The notes beneath the pieces were generated by a model. That model was not told the origin of the DNA. It worked only from the letters and a program-made list of their open reading frames with translations, and did not search any database. Made by a program: the position numbers and the translations under genes. From Aequorivita sp. (GTDB taxonomy: Bacteria > Bacteroidota > Bacteroidia > Flavobacteriales > Flavobacteriaceae), in assembly GCA_002715485.1 (NCBI GenBank), contig PAZL01000008.1:1-43747 (forward strand): DNA of 43,747 bases, read 5' to 3'. Positions 17,172 through 25,310 of this stretch are shown piece after piece (the first letter of the stretch is position 1; each line of letters starts with the position of its first letter).

Positions 17172-18095
17172 ATGGCGCATTTTTTTAGTTATAATAGTCC
17201 GGCAATTACCAATATTTCACTCGCACCCTTTGGATTGGACGCATTTTATCTGAATGTTGTTCGGGAGGATATGTTACATCCCTTCGTCTCAGGAAATAAA
17301 TTCAGAAAACTTAAATACAACATTGTAGCAGCGGAGGATAATGGGTTTAGCACTTTACTTACATTTGGAGGTGCTTTTTCAAATCATATAGCGGCAGTTG
17401 CAGCCGCTGGCAAAGAACTGAACTTTAAAACCATTGGTGTTATTAGAGGGGAGGAACTTCTATATAAGATTGCGCAAAACCCTACGCTTTCTTTCGCAAA
17501 AGATTGTGGAATGGAGCTGCATTTTATTTCACGTGAAGACTATAAGCGAAAAGAAGAGGAACAGTTATTAACGAAACTAAAAAATAAATTTGGTGATTTT
17601 TACATACTTCCCGAAGGTGGCACAAATGCCTTGGCGGTTCAAGGATGTGAGGAAATTTTAAAGAATATTTCAGAAAAAGCTGATTATATCTGTGTTCCTG
17701 TGGGTACTGGCGGTACTATGGCAGGACTGGTAAAAGCTTCAAATGAAAATCAACGCATTGTAGGGTTTTCTGCTTTAAAGGGAACTTTTCAATCGGAAGA
17801 AATTGAAAAATATACCTCAAAAACCAATTTCTCTATAACAGATGCGTATTGTTTTGGGGGCTATGGTAAAATAGATATTGATTTGATACGTTTCATTAAT
17901 AAGTTTAAAAAAGAAGCCAACATTCCACTGGATCCGGTCTATACCGGAAAAATGATGTTTGGCATTGTGGATCTTTTAAAAAAGGGGCATTTCAAAGAAA
18001 ATAGCCGTATTTTTGCGATCCATACTGGAGGCTTGCAGGGTATTGCCGGAATGAACCAAAAACTGAAAAAGAAAAACCTTCCTATAATTGAATAA
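17172..18095 (+). CDS. PLP-dependent D-cysteine desulfhydrase / ACC deaminase family enzyme
   Basis: A 307-residue fold-type II PLP enzyme. The Schiff-base lysine should be K43 in VSGNKFRKLKYN. The nearby GGAFSNHIAAVAAAGKELNF holds the substrate-carboxylate segment, and VPVGTGGTMAGLVKAS is the phosphate-binding glycine loop. Family members either open 1-aminocyclopropane-1-carboxylate or convert D-cysteine to pyruvate, sulfide and ammonia; sequence alone does not decide which, and D-cysteine desulfhydrase-like activity is the more cautious guess. The protein is slightly shorter than the 330-340 residues common in the family. The stop codon is one base before the start of the glucosaminidase gene, so the two are translationally linked. 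Confidence 0.88.
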   Translation: MAHFFSYNSPAITNISLAPFGLDAFYLNVVREDMLHPFVSGNKFRKLKYNIVAAEDNGFSTLLTFGGAFSNHIAAVAAAGKELNFKTIGVIRGEELLYKIAQNPTLSFAKDCGMELHFISREDYKRKEEEQLLTKLKNKFGDFYILPEGGTNALAVQGCEEILKNISEKADYICVPVGTGGTMAGLVKASNENQRIVGFSALKGTFQSEEIEKYTSKTNFSITDAYCFGGYGKIDIDLIRFINKFKKEANIPLDPVYTGKMMFGIVDLLKKGHFKENSRIFAIHTGGLQGIAGMNQKLKKKNLPIIE

Positions 18096-18096
18096 A

Positions 18097-18933
18097 ATGA
18101 TTGGCAGAATTACTATACTTCTTTTTGTAATTATTGTTTGTTTTAGCAGTTGCAAATCAAAAAAAACCGCGACCAAGTATCGAAAAAGACATAATACCGA
18201 ACGGGTTGTAAGGGTAAAACAACAGGTAAACGAAAAGGATACAAAGGCAGAAGAACCAAAGGTTATAGTGGTGCCTGTAAATATACCCTACAGCGAACGC
18301 GTTGCAAATTATATTAATGAATACGCTCAAATTGCTAAGGAAGAAATGCTTCAGTACGGAATTCCAGCGAGTATAACCCTTGCGCAGGGCATTTTAGAAA
18401 GTGGCGCAGGTGCGGGTGAACTAACCATGAAGGCCAACAACCACTTCGGGATTAAATGCCATACGGGGTGGGAAGGAGAGCGTGTATATCACGATGATGA
18501 TGAACGCGGTGAATGTTTTAGAAAATATAACGATCCCAAATATTCTTACAGAGACCACTCCCTCTTTTTAACCCAGCGCAGCCGCTATCAAGATTTATTT
18601 AAACTTAGAAAAGACGATTATAAAGGTTGGGCAAAGGGGTTGCGAAAAGCCGGGTATGCTACAGACCCCAAATATCCTGACAAGCTTATAGGCATTATTG
18701 AAAGATATAATCTTACTGCTTATGATGATGAGGTATTGGGAAAAAAGGTGAGCGCTATTGATCCCGATGATTCAAAAATTGGAACTTATACCGTCCAGGC
18801 GGGCGACACGCTTTACAGCATTTCTAGAAGATTTAATCTTACTGTTGAAACACTTAAAAAATACAATGGTTTAAAAAGTAATGATCTTTCAATTGGGCAG
18901 GTGCTGTACCTGCATCCTGTAAAAAATCAGTAA
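18097..18933 (+). CDS. Glucosaminidase-domain lipoprotein with C-terminal LysM
   Basis: A peptidoglycan hydrolase-like lipoprotein of 278 residues. The ATG at 18097 gives a lipoprotein leader (IIVCFSSC, lipidated cysteine about residue 19); the TTG at 18088 would overlap the upstream stop and adds nothing. A basic linker follows. The Mannosyl-glycoprotein endo-beta-N-acetylglucosaminidase (GH73-type) domain spans roughly residues 65-210: ITLAQGILESGAGAGELTMK with the probable catalytic glutamate, NNHFGIKCHTGWEGERV, and LRKAGYATDPKYPDKLIGII. A LysM domain closes the protein (YTVQAGDTLYSISRRFN...LSIGQVLYL). It probably cuts or remodels peptidoglycan glycan strands from an inner- or outer-membrane anchor. 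hemL follows 66 bases later. Confidence 0.93.
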   Translation: MIGRITILLFVIIVCFSSCKSKKTATKYRKRHNTERVVRVKQQVNEKDTKAEEPKVIVVPVNIPYSERVANYINEYAQIAKEEMLQYGIPASITLAQGILESGAGAGELTMKANNHFGIKCHTGWEGERVYHDDDERGECFRKYNDPKYSYRDHSLFLTQRSRYQDLFKLRKDDYKGWAKGLRKAGYATDPKYPDKLIGIIERYNLTAYDDEVLGKKVSAIDPDDSKIGTYTVQAGDTLYSISRRFNLTVETLKKYNGLKSNDLSIGQVLYLHPVKNQ

Positions 18934-18999
18934 TCAATTGTAGTGGTTAGTTAAAACTAAAACCTTCTTCAAAAAAAATTAAAATACCCATATATTAAT

Positions 19000-20289
19000 A
19001 TGAAATATCAAAGAAGTAGTGCTCTATTTGCAGCGGCACAAAAAGTAATTCCCGGTGGCGTCAATTCTCCAGTTCGAGCTTTTAAAGCGGTGGGGGGCAC
19101 TCCTGTTTTTGTTGAAAATGCCAAGGGTGCTTACTTATATGATGCTGATGGAAACAAGCTTATCGATTATATAAACTCTTGGGGACCTATGATTTTAGGG
19201 CACGCTCACGAACCTGTAGTTAATGCTGTAATTGAAAAGGCAAAAAAGGGCACCTCTTTTGGAATGCCTACTGAAATTGAAACTGAAATAGCCGCACTGG
19301 CTGTAGCTATGGTACCCAATATTGATAAGATACGTTTTGTGAATAGCGGTACTGAAGCTTGTATGAGCGCTGTGCGGTTGGCCAGAGGTTTTACGGGGAA
19401 GGAAAAAATTATAAAATTTGCAGGATGTTATCACGGGCATAGTGATTCTTTTTTAATTCAAGCTGGAAGCGGAGCCGTTACCTTCGGCGCGCCCAACAGT
19501 CCAGGGGTAACCCAAGGTACTGCAAAAGACACGCTGCTTGCCACCTATAATGATTTGGATAATGTAGAAGAAGTAATTTCTGCTAATAAGAACGAAATTG
19601 CCTGTATCATTTTAGAGCCCGTAGCTGGAAATATGGGTTGCATTCCACCGGCAAAAGGTTTTTTGGAAGGCTTGCGAAACCTATGCGATTCCAACAATAT
19701 TATTTTAATCTTTGATGAAGTAATGACTGGTTTTAGACTGGCAGTTGGCGGAGCACAGGAACTATATGGTGTAAGAGCAGATATTGTGACTTTTGGAAAA
19801 GTAATAGGGGGCGGATTACCGGTTGGAGCTTTTGCTGCAAGAGAAGAAATTATGAATCATTTGGCGCCTATCGGTCCAGTATATCAAGCGGGGACCTTAA
19901 GTGGAAATCCACTAGCGATGGCTGCAGGATTGGCAATGCTAAAGGAATTGAATGAGAAAAGAGATATTTACGATTCAATAAACAAGAAGACTGAATATTT
20001 GCATAAAGGGATGGAGGCTGCACTCAATTCTGAAGGAATAAAGTTTACAATTAATCGTGTTGGCTCAATGATTTCAGTCCATTTTTCTGATAAACCAGTG
20101 ATCGATTTTAAATCTGCAGCGGCTGCTAACAATGAAAATTTCAAAAAGTTTTTCCATGGCTTGCTTAATGAAGGCATCTATATTGCACCTAGTGCTTTTG
20201 AAACTTGGTTTATTTGTGATGCCTTAAGCTACGAAGATTTGGACGCTACCATTGCAGCTTGTGGGAAAGTGGCAAAAACTCTTAATTAA
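19000..20289 (+). CDS. hemL: Glutamate-1-semialdehyde 2,1-aminomutase
   Basis: HemL converts glutamate-1-semialdehyde to 5-aminolevulinate, the committed precursor of haem and other tetrapyrroles, using pyridoxamine/pyridoxal phosphate. The 429-residue length is standard. The PLP lysine is K267 in [17 protein letters not shown]. Other signatures are [17 protein letters not shown] at the N-terminus, [56 protein letters not shown] and [18 protein letters not shown]. It may be read from the promoter at 17159; the only potential signal just upstream is A-rich sequence. A strong bidirectional hairpin terminator follows. Confidence 0.98.
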   Translation: MKYQRSSALFAAAQKVIPGGVNSPVRAFKAVGGTPVFVENAKGAYLYDADGNKLIDYINSWGPMILGHAHEPVVNAVIEKAKKGTSFGMPTEIETEIAALAVAMVPNIDKIRFVNSGTEACMSAVRLARGFTGKEKIIKFAGCYHGHSDSFLIQAGSGAVTFGAPNSPGVTQGTAKDTLLATYNDLDNVEEVISANKNEIACIILEPVAGNMGCIPPAKGFLEGLRNLCDSNNIILIFDEVMTGFRLAVGGAQELYGVRADIVTFGKVIGGGLPVGAFAAREEIMNHLAPIGPVYQAGTLSGNPLAMAAGLAMLKELNEKRDIYDSINKKTEYLHKGMEAALNSEGIKFTINRVGSMISVHFSDKPVIDFKSAAAANNENFKKFFHGLLNEGIYIAPSAFETWFICDALSYEDLDATIAACGKVAKTLN

Positions 20290-20341
20290 AAATATAGATA
20301 TAGGCCTGCAGCACATCTTCGATAGTTTTTAAAAATATTCA

Positions 20342-20383
20342 TAAAAAAAGGCCCTTTCTACATTGAGAAAGGGCCTTGGTTTT
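20342..20383. terminator. Bidirectional intrinsic terminator between hemL and the Spy-like gene
   Basis: AAGGCCCTTTCT (20348-20359) pairs with AGAAAGGGCCTT (20366-20377) over a six-base loop. A seven-T tract lies on the minus-strand exit side and a shorter T-rich stretch on the plus side. It serves convergent genes. Confidence 0.88.
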
Positions 20384-20398
20384 AAATATAATTAATCA

Positions 20399-20746
20399 CT
20401 AATTATTCATTTTAACCCATTGCGCATATTGTTCATCATTAAGCGTTTTTTTCATCGCATCTTTTAACTGTGCGTCAATTTTTTTCTTTTCCGTGGCTAC
20501 GGCTGCATCTTTTAGGTCTTTACCATCTACATTTTTTTGGTACGATACCTCTTTTGCTACCAGCGCTCTAAAAACGGTACGGCTTTGGTCGCCAGAAAGG
20601 TTTAGAGCTTCGGTAAGCTTTGCGGTTTCGGTTTTGGCTATAACTTCTGGTCTGCTTTTATCTTGGGAAAGCTGCTGGGCTGAGGTTGTTTGAACGCCCA
20701 ATAGCATTGTTACTGCAAATGCTAATACTGTTAGTAGGTTTTTCAT
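20399..20746 (-). CDS. Small exported helical protein, Spy/CpxP-like
   Basis: A 115-residue protein with a signal peptide ending VQTTSAQ. The mature part is highly helical and charged, with LTEALNLSGDQSRTVFRAL and a C-terminal LNDEQYAQWVKMNN. The pair of 'L(N/T)xxQ' turns separated by a charged helix is the pattern of periplasmic Spy/CpxP-type proteins; this one is short and weakly similar, so I call it only Spy-like. The next gene upstream (20838-21266) has the same plan, suggesting a distant pair. Spy homologs act as chaperones or envelope-stress sensors in enterobacteria; that role is not shown here. Confidence 0.7.
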   Translation of the reverse strand: MKNLLTVLAFAVTMLLGVQTTSAQQLSQDKSRPEVIAKTETAKLTEALNLSGDQSRTVFRALVAKEVSYQKNVDGKDLKDAAVATEKKKIDAQLKDAMKKTLNDEQYAQWVKMNN

Positions 20747-20837
20747 TGTTTTAATTTTTGTTTTAAAGTTACTAATGTAACCAATTTGTCAATAACTAAA
20801 ACAACAATTGCGCCAAAAAATGTATTTTAAAACTTTC

Positions 20838-21266
20838 TTACTCTTTGCTTCGATTTTCTTTTCGCATTTTGTTATTAAAGCGACGCTTTTTGTGTTGCTG
20901 GCCCTGCTCCCATTTGGTAAATTGTTCTTCAGTGAGAATTTGCTTCATTTCCTTTTTCATGGCTATGCGCCTGTCAAGCATCGCGTTTTTGGCTTCAAAT
21001 TTTTGGGCATCGGTCATTTCTTTTCTGTTCTTGGTGCGTTCTGGCCTATTATTGTGCATTTTCAACAATAATTGGTTTATTTGTGCCTGTTGGGTTTCGT
21101 TTAAGTTTAAATCGAGGGTCATTTTTTTTGTATGTAGCTCGGCACGTTGTTCGGGGGTTAGGTTTTCTCTTAGCTGACTGCGGTTTTCTTTTCTGTCCTC
21201 ACTTTTGTTTTGTGCGGTTATGGCGAAGGTGGTAAGTGCCATAAGGATTATCATTGCTTTTTTCAT
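20838..21266 (-). CDS. Exported Spy/CpxP-like protein
   Basis: A 142-residue protein; I use the ATG at 21266, not the GTG one codon upstream. A signal peptide ends TTFAITAQ. The mature protein carries two LTxxQ-type motifs typical of Spy/CpxP (NLTPEQRAELHTKKM and ILTEEQFTKWEQG), with LDLNLNETQQAQINQLLLK between them. The C-terminus is strongly basic (HKKRRFNNKMRKENRSKE). Periplasmic location and a chaperone or stress role are inferred from the family. It lies 91 bases upstream of the smaller Spy-like gene on the same strand. Confidence 0.82.
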   Translation of the reverse strand: MKKAMIILMALTTFAITAQNKSEDRKENRSQLRENLTPEQRAELHTKKMTLDLNLNETQQAQINQLLLKMHNNRPERTKNRKEMTDAQKFEAKNAMLDRRIAMKKEMKQILTEEQFTKWEQGQQHKKRRFNNKMRKENRSKE

Positions 21267-21551
21267 CACTTTGTGTTTTTTATTGTTTAATGGTAGTATG
21301 ACGCTGGAATTTGGAAATGGTTTAATGGGGGGTTGTTGGTTGTGAAATATGGATTTCGGGATTTGAATTAAATTTCTTGATTATTTAGATAGAATGATAA
21401 AGAAAATATGGTTATGATTTTTTTTATTTTTCCTCACTATAGTGCTTTAAAAAATTTGTTTTCCTCACTGAAAGGTATGTCTGGCTAAATGTCTATTGTG
21501 AATAGGGGAGTGTTTATTTAATTTTAGGTAATAATAATTTAAAGATTATAT

Positions 21552-21625
21552 ACCACCGCTCACATTTTTGGCAGGGATGCCAGACCACTTATGCCAAAAA
21601 GGAGGAAAAAAGTGTGGGCGGTGGT
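21552..21625 (+). other. Nested imperfect inverted repeat, possible structured RNA or MITE-like remnant
   Basis: Outer arms ACCACCGCTCACA (21552-21564) and TGTGGGCGGTGGT (21613-21625) pair over 13 positions, with the single non-Watson-Crick position being U-G if read from the plus strand and a mismatch if read from the minus. Inner arms TTTTTGGCA (21565-21573) and TGCCAAAAA (21592-21600) pair perfectly. The loop is 18 bases, and one side carries an unpaired purine bulge GGAGGAAAAAAG (21601-21612). This is far more structure than a simple terminator, and it lacks a strong T tract. Identity unknown. Confidence 0.5.
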
Positions 21626-21639
21626 TTCTAAAACTTTTA

Positions 21640-21674
21640 AAAAAAAAATTGGGCCACCTAAACGGTAGCCCAAT
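21640..21674 (-). terminator. Intrinsic terminator of lysS
   Basis: ATTGGGC (21648-21654) pairs with GCCCAAT (21668-21674), extended by ACC/GGT across a small bulge. On the minus strand the hairpin, which begins 21 bases past the lysS stop, is followed by about nine T. Confidence 0.82.
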
Positions 21675-21695
21675 TATAAAACTAATCTTTAGGGT

Positions 21696-23387
21696 TTATA
21701 AAACCGAAACCATCAAATTTTCATTCGTCTTTTCAACCTTTGCAACTTTGGAAGCGGTGAGCCCCTTTATGGCCTTGTCCCATTTTTTGTTGCTAAGGCC
21801 GCTTTGGGCCTTTAAATTTTCCAATGCGATTGGAGAATTTCCCTTTAATAGTGTGAAGACGGTTTTTTCATCTTCGGTCATTTCTACCTTTTTCTTCTCG
21901 GGGCGCATTTGTGGGAAGAAAAGTACTTCTTGTATCGAGGGGTTGTTGGTAAGGAACATTATTAAACGGTCCATCCCAATGCCCATACCGCTGGTGGGAG
22001 GCATGCCGTATTCCAAAGCGCGTAGAAAGTCAAAATCTATAAAGGCGGTTGCTTCGTCATCGCCTCTGTCTGCCAGTTTTAGTTGTGCCTCAAAACGCTC
22101 GCGCTGGTCTATTGGGTCGTTGAGTTCGCTGTAGGCGTTTGCTATTTCCTTTCCACATACCATAAGCTCAAAACGTTCGGTAAGTTCAGGATTGTCGCGG
22201 TGTTCTTTGCAGAGTGGACTCATTTCCTTCGGGTAATCTGTGATAAATGTGGGCTGTATGAAATTGCCCTCGCACTTTTCACCAAAAATTTCATCTATCA
22301 ACTTTCCTTTGCCCATGGTGTCATCCACAGGTATTTTCATATCTAGAGCCGCTTGGCGGATTTCGTCCTCGGTTTTTCCGGTGATATCAAAACCTGTAAA
22401 TTTCTTAATGGCCTCTGCCATGGTTACTCTTGGGTAGGGCGCCTTAAAGTCTATTTCATGTTTTCCGAAGGTTGCTTTGGTGGTGCCGTTTACTTCCATG
22501 GCACAAAATTCAAGCAATTGCTCGCAGAAATCCATCATCCAGTTGTAATCTTTGTAGGAAACGTAAATTTCCATGGCGGTAAATTCAGGATTGTGGGTGC
22601 GATCCATACCTTCGTTGCGGAAGTTTTTTGAAAACTCATATACGCCATCAAAACCGCCTACGATCAATCTTTTTAGGTACAGTTCATTTGCAATGCGCAT
22701 ATACAATGGAATGTCCAAGGAGTTGTGATGTGTGATGAATGGTCTCGCAGCAGCGCCTCCGGGAATTGGTTGAAGAACGGGAGTTTCCACTTCAAAATAG
22801 CCACGCTCGTTAAAAAAAGTTCGCATGGCATTAAAAAGCTTGGTGCGCTTTACGAAAATCTCCTTTACGTGGGGATTTACCACCAAGTCGGCATAGCGCT
22901 GACGGTAGCGTTGTTCGGGGTCAGTAAAGGCGTCGTGTACCTTGCCCTCGGCATCAACCCGTGGCTGTGGCAACGGTTTTAAAGCTTTGCTAAGTAAGGT
23001 GAAGTTTTTTACCATTACGGTTTTTTCACCTACTTGGGTTTTGAATAGCTCGCCTTCAATGCCTATAAAATCGCCTATGTCCAGCAGTTTTTTATAGACT
23101 TCATTATAAAGGGTTTTGTCTTCGCCCGTACAGATTTCATCACGGTTAAAATACACCTGTATGCGGCCATCTGCATCCTGAAGTTCGGCAAAAGAAGCTT
23201 TTCCTTGAATTCTTCGGGACATCAATCTGCCGGCGATCACTACCTTTTTTCCTTCCTCGAAATTCTCTTTTATTTTTTTTGAAGTATCGGTAACGGGGTA
23301 CAGGTCTGCGGGGTAGGGATTAATGCCCATATTGCGCAGTTGTTGTAGTTTTTCTCTTCGGATGATTTCCAGTTCAGACAGTTGCAT
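21696..23387 (-). CDS. lysS: Lysyl-tRNA synthetase, class II, with C-terminal extension
   Basis: LysS charges tRNA-Lys with lysine. The protein has 563 residues. An OB-fold anticodon-binding domain (KKVVIAGRLMSRRIQGKASF; ADGRIQVYFNRDE) is followed by the class II catalytic core, with motif 2 FRNEGMDRTHNPEFTAMEI and motif 3 GMGIGMDRLIMFLTNNPSI. Bacterial LysS usually ends near residue 500 with FFPQMRPE; here about 60 further residues follow (MTEDEKTVFTLLKGNSPIAL, SNKKWDKAIKGLTASKVA), shaped like a small winged helix. Such an extension appears in flavobacterial LysRS; its role is unknown to me. A -7 box on the minus strand lies upstream and a terminator directly downstream, so it is probably monocistronic. 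Confidence 0.97.
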   Translation of the reverse strand: MQLSELEIIRREKLQQLRNMGINPYPADLYPVTDTSKKIKENFEEGKKVVIAGRLMSRRIQGKASFAELQDADGRIQVYFNRDEICTGEDKTLYNEVYKKLLDIGDFIGIEGELFKTQVGEKTVMVKNFTLLSKALKPLPQPRVDAEGKVHDAFTDPEQRYRQRYADLVVNPHVKEIFVKRTKLFNAMRTFFNERGYFEVETPVLQPIPGGAAARPFITHHNSLDIPLYMRIANELYLKRLIVGGFDGVYEFSKNFRNEGMDRTHNPEFTAMEIYVSYKDYNWMMDFCEQLLEFCAMEVNGTTKATFGKHEIDFKAPYPRVTMAEAIKKFTGFDITGKTEDEIRQAALDMKIPVDDTMGKGKLIDEIFGEKCEGNFIQPTFITDYPKEMSPLCKEHRDNPELTERFELMVCGKEIANAYSELNDPIDQRERFEAQLKLADRGDDEATAFIDFDFLRALEYGMPPTSGMGIGMDRLIMFLTNNPSIQEVLFFPQMRPEKKKVEMTEDEKTVFTLLKGNSPIALENLKAQSGLSNKKWDKAIKGLTASKVAKVEKTNENLMVSVL

Positions 23388-23412
23388 ATAATTGTTTCTA
23401 AAAATAAGTTTG

Positions 23413-23420
23413 CAAAGATA
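23413..23420 (-). promoter_or_regulatory. -7 promoter element for lysS
   Basis: Read on the minus strand, TATCTTTG matches TAnnTTTG exactly, ending 25 bases before the lysS ATG and giving a predicted leader of about 20 bases. Confidence 0.5.
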
Positions 23421-23567
23421 GGTAATTGAAGTACGAAATACGAAGCAGCAAATACGAAAATGAGGGATTTATAATATACGATCCAAGATTTACTATCGTA
23501 AGATTTTACGGAAATTTAAATTTCATATCCCTAATTAACTAAGTCTGAAAATAACGAATATATATTG

Positions 23568-23575
23568 TAGCTTTG
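23568..23575 (+). promoter_or_regulatory. -7 promoter element abutting the yqaE-like start
   Basis: TAGCTTTG matches TAnnTTTG and ends five bases before the ATG at 23581, predicting a leaderless mRNA. A weak -33-like TCTG lies 20 bases upstream (23544-23547). Confidence 0.55.
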
Positions 23576-23580
23576 TTTCT

Positions 23581-23739
23581 ATGAGTTTATGGCGTGTTCT
23601 GCTTGCAATCCTATTTCCGCCCCTTGCCGTAATTGGTAAAGGTTGCGGTTCTGTATTAATTGTTTTTATACTTACAGTTTGCGGGTGGATTCCCGGTGTA
23701 ATCGCTGCGCTGATTATTTTAAACAACCCAAATAGATAA
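23581..23739 (+). CDS. YqaE/Pmp3-family small membrane protein
   Basis: A 52-residue hydrophobic protein, shorter than common ORF cut-offs. The family pattern is clear: LLAILFPPLAVIGKGCGSV, then ILTVCGWIPGVIAALIIL. Two transmembrane helices (about residues 5-20 and 25-47) are joined by a short polar turn with the GKGCG segment. In yeast and plants, Pmp3/RCI2 relatives affect membrane potential and salt tolerance; the bacterial function is poorly known. The stop is four bases before the following lipoprotein gene, so the two are almost certainly one operon. A cyclic Bacteroidota promoter box lies immediately upstream. Confidence 0.9.
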   Translation: MSLWRVLLAILFPPLAVIGKGCGSVLIVFILTVCGWIPGVIAALIILNNPNR

Positions 23740-23743
23740 ACCG

Positions 23744-24484
23744 ATGAAACTAAGATTACTTGCTCTTTTTACTGTGGCGCTTGCTTTGGTAAGCTGTCAG
23801 TTTACCGAAACAATGGTTATGAACGAAGATGGTAGTGGAACTATGACCGTGGAAGTGAACCTGAATGAAATGATGGCCTTTGGGGGTTCTGCCCTTACTG
23901 ATTCCCTCAGTGTGAAAATCGATACTATTATAGCTATGAAAGAGTTTTTGGACGCGAAAAAAGATAGTATCTCAAAACTTTCAAAAGCGGAACAGGATAA
24001 ACTGAAAAAGCTGGAGAACTTCAATATCCATATGAAGATGGATACGGAAGCAGCCGAAATGGTTTATGATATTTCAACAAATTTTAAAGACATAAGCGAG
24101 GCTAACGATATTTTGAGTGGGCTAGAACAGGCAAGTAATGTAATGCCCAATCCAAACTCCAATACCGAAATAAAGAAAGAGGAAGACTCCCCCGAGGTCG
24201 TGGGCGTTAATTATACTTTTAAAGAGGGCATCTTTAAACGCGATGCTTATATAAAAGATGAAAAACTCCATCAGCAGCAAGTAGATAGTATGAAGCAGGC
24301 CGAAGCTTTTATGGGAGGGTCTAATTATACTTTGAAATATACTTTTCCAAAGAAAATAAAGAAAGCATCCAATCCCGAAGCCACTTTTTCGGCTGATGGA
24401 AGAACGGTGATTCTTCAAAAGCCTTTTATTGAATATTTTAAGAATCCAGATGTGCTGGATCTTGAGGTGGTTTTGGAAAAATAG
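23744..24484 (+). CDS. Lipoprotein of unknown function
   Basis: A 246-residue protein with a clear lipoprotein leader (ALALVSC, lipidated cysteine residue 18). The mature N-terminus carries TETMVMNEDGSGTMTVEV, a 'D-G-S-G' beta-hairpin seen in some Bacteroidota lipoproteins with immunoglobulin-like or beta-sheet domains. A charged helix-rich stretch follows (KLSKAEQDKLKKLENFNI), and a C-terminal YTLKYTFPKKIKKASNPEA. I do not recognise the family. It is translationally close to the yqaE-like gene (four bases) and is followed 54 bases later by a second lipoprotein, suggesting a three-gene envelope operon. Confidence 0.8.
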   Translation: MKLRLLALFTVALALVSCQFTETMVMNEDGSGTMTVEVNLNEMMAFGGSALTDSLSVKIDTIIAMKEFLDAKKDSISKLSKAEQDKLKKLENFNIHMKMDTEAAEMVYDISTNFKDISEANDILSGLEQASNVMPNPNSNTEIKKEEDSPEVVGVNYTFKEGIFKRDAYIKDEKLHQQQVDSMKQAEAFMGGSNYTLKYTFPKKIKKASNPEATFSADGRTVILQKPFIEYFKNPDVLDLEVVLEK

Positions 24485-24538
24485 CAAATTTCGGCAGTGT
24501 ATTTGTATATTAAACATTATTAATATTAAACAAACAAT

Positions 24539-25078
24539 ATGAAAGCATTCTATTTTTTAATTCCGCTCCTGATGATAAACGCCTGCAAAACGCAAACGGG
24601 CACAGTAACCTCAACAGAAAAAACCGCTACTATGGGACAATTAAATGAACGCGTATCCGGTTGTCCTGATGAAGGCGACTGCACTGTAAAAATTCATAAA
24701 AACATGAACCTTATTATAAAGGAAGATGGTACAGGAGCTATTTATCCAGAAATGGTTGCCGGAAAGAACACTGTTGTGGAATACACTTATTTGAAAGAAG
24801 GGCCGGAAGGGACAGCCGATAGCAATTATTCTGAAACCATACATTTTGAAATACCCGCTTCGGTTGAAAGTCTGAGCAAGGTAAATGCCTCATTGGGGGA
24901 CGTAAAATTGCTATACGGCAAGCATTGTTTTTGTAAGGGAGAGGCTGGTTATTACCCAATAAGCAATGGAGAGTTATCTGTTTCTGCAAATAATAAAACC
25001 CTTGCGTTTAACCTAAATTTTAAGGTGGAAAAAACTTCGCAGGTAATTTCAAATATCTCTGAAAAAGTTAAGCTTTAA
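24539..25078 (+). CDS. Cysteine-containing lipoprotein of unknown function
   Basis: A 179-residue protein with a short lipoprotein leader (IPLLMINAC, cysteine residue 16). The mature part contains paired cysteines (GCPDEGDCTV; KHCFCKGEAGYYPI) that could form disulfides in the periplasm. Strand-rich segments such as KNMNLIIKEDGTGAIYPE and TLAFNLNFKVEKTSQVI suggest a beta-sandwich. No known domain is recognised. It is the last gene of the yqaE-like operon and is followed by a hairpin terminator at 25161. Confidence 0.8.
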   Translation: MKAFYFLIPLLMINACKTQTGTVTSTEKTATMGQLNERVSGCPDEGDCTVKIHKNMNLIIKEDGTGAIYPEMVAGKNTVVEYTYLKEGPEGTADSNYSETIHFEIPASVESLSKVNASLGDVKLLYGKHCFCKGEAGYYPISNGELSVSANNKTLAFNLNFKVEKTSQVISNISEKVKL

Positions 25079-25160
25079 ATGGTATTTAGATTTTAGTTGG
25101 AGGTATTTTGGGAGTTGCAATTTCTAAAACTTAAAATTTAAATACTACTACAATTTAACA

Positions 25161-25186
25161 GGCCCGTTAACTACGGGTCTTTTTTC
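25161..25186 (+). terminator. Intrinsic terminator of the lipoprotein operon
   Basis: GGCCCGT (25161-25167) pairs with ACGGGTC (25173-25179), with one G-U pair and a five-base loop. Six T and a T-rich stretch follow. Confidence 0.8.
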
Positions 25187-25310
25187 TTTAAACATTTAAA
25201 CACATTGATTAAGACAAGAATTTTACGCAACCGGAAGTGTTTAAAAAGCTTGGAGAAAAGAGCTTAACAATTGAATCTCTTCAGGGGAGCGCTATTTTTA
25301 CAAATATTCA

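Larger units (their letters stand above)
21270..21695. other. 426-base gap without a supported gene; contains one structured element
   Basis: The stretch between the Spy-like gene and lysS has no open frame with recognisable protein similarity. It is very AT-rich from 21300 to 21545. The only clear structures are the nested inverted repeat at 21552-21625 and the lysS terminator at 21640-21674. Confidence 0.6.

Noticed and set aside
21568-22134. Plus-strand frame of 188 codons starting inside the nested inverted repeat
   Set aside because: Most of it is antisense to lysS and the rest is poly-A and repeat. No family resemblance was found.
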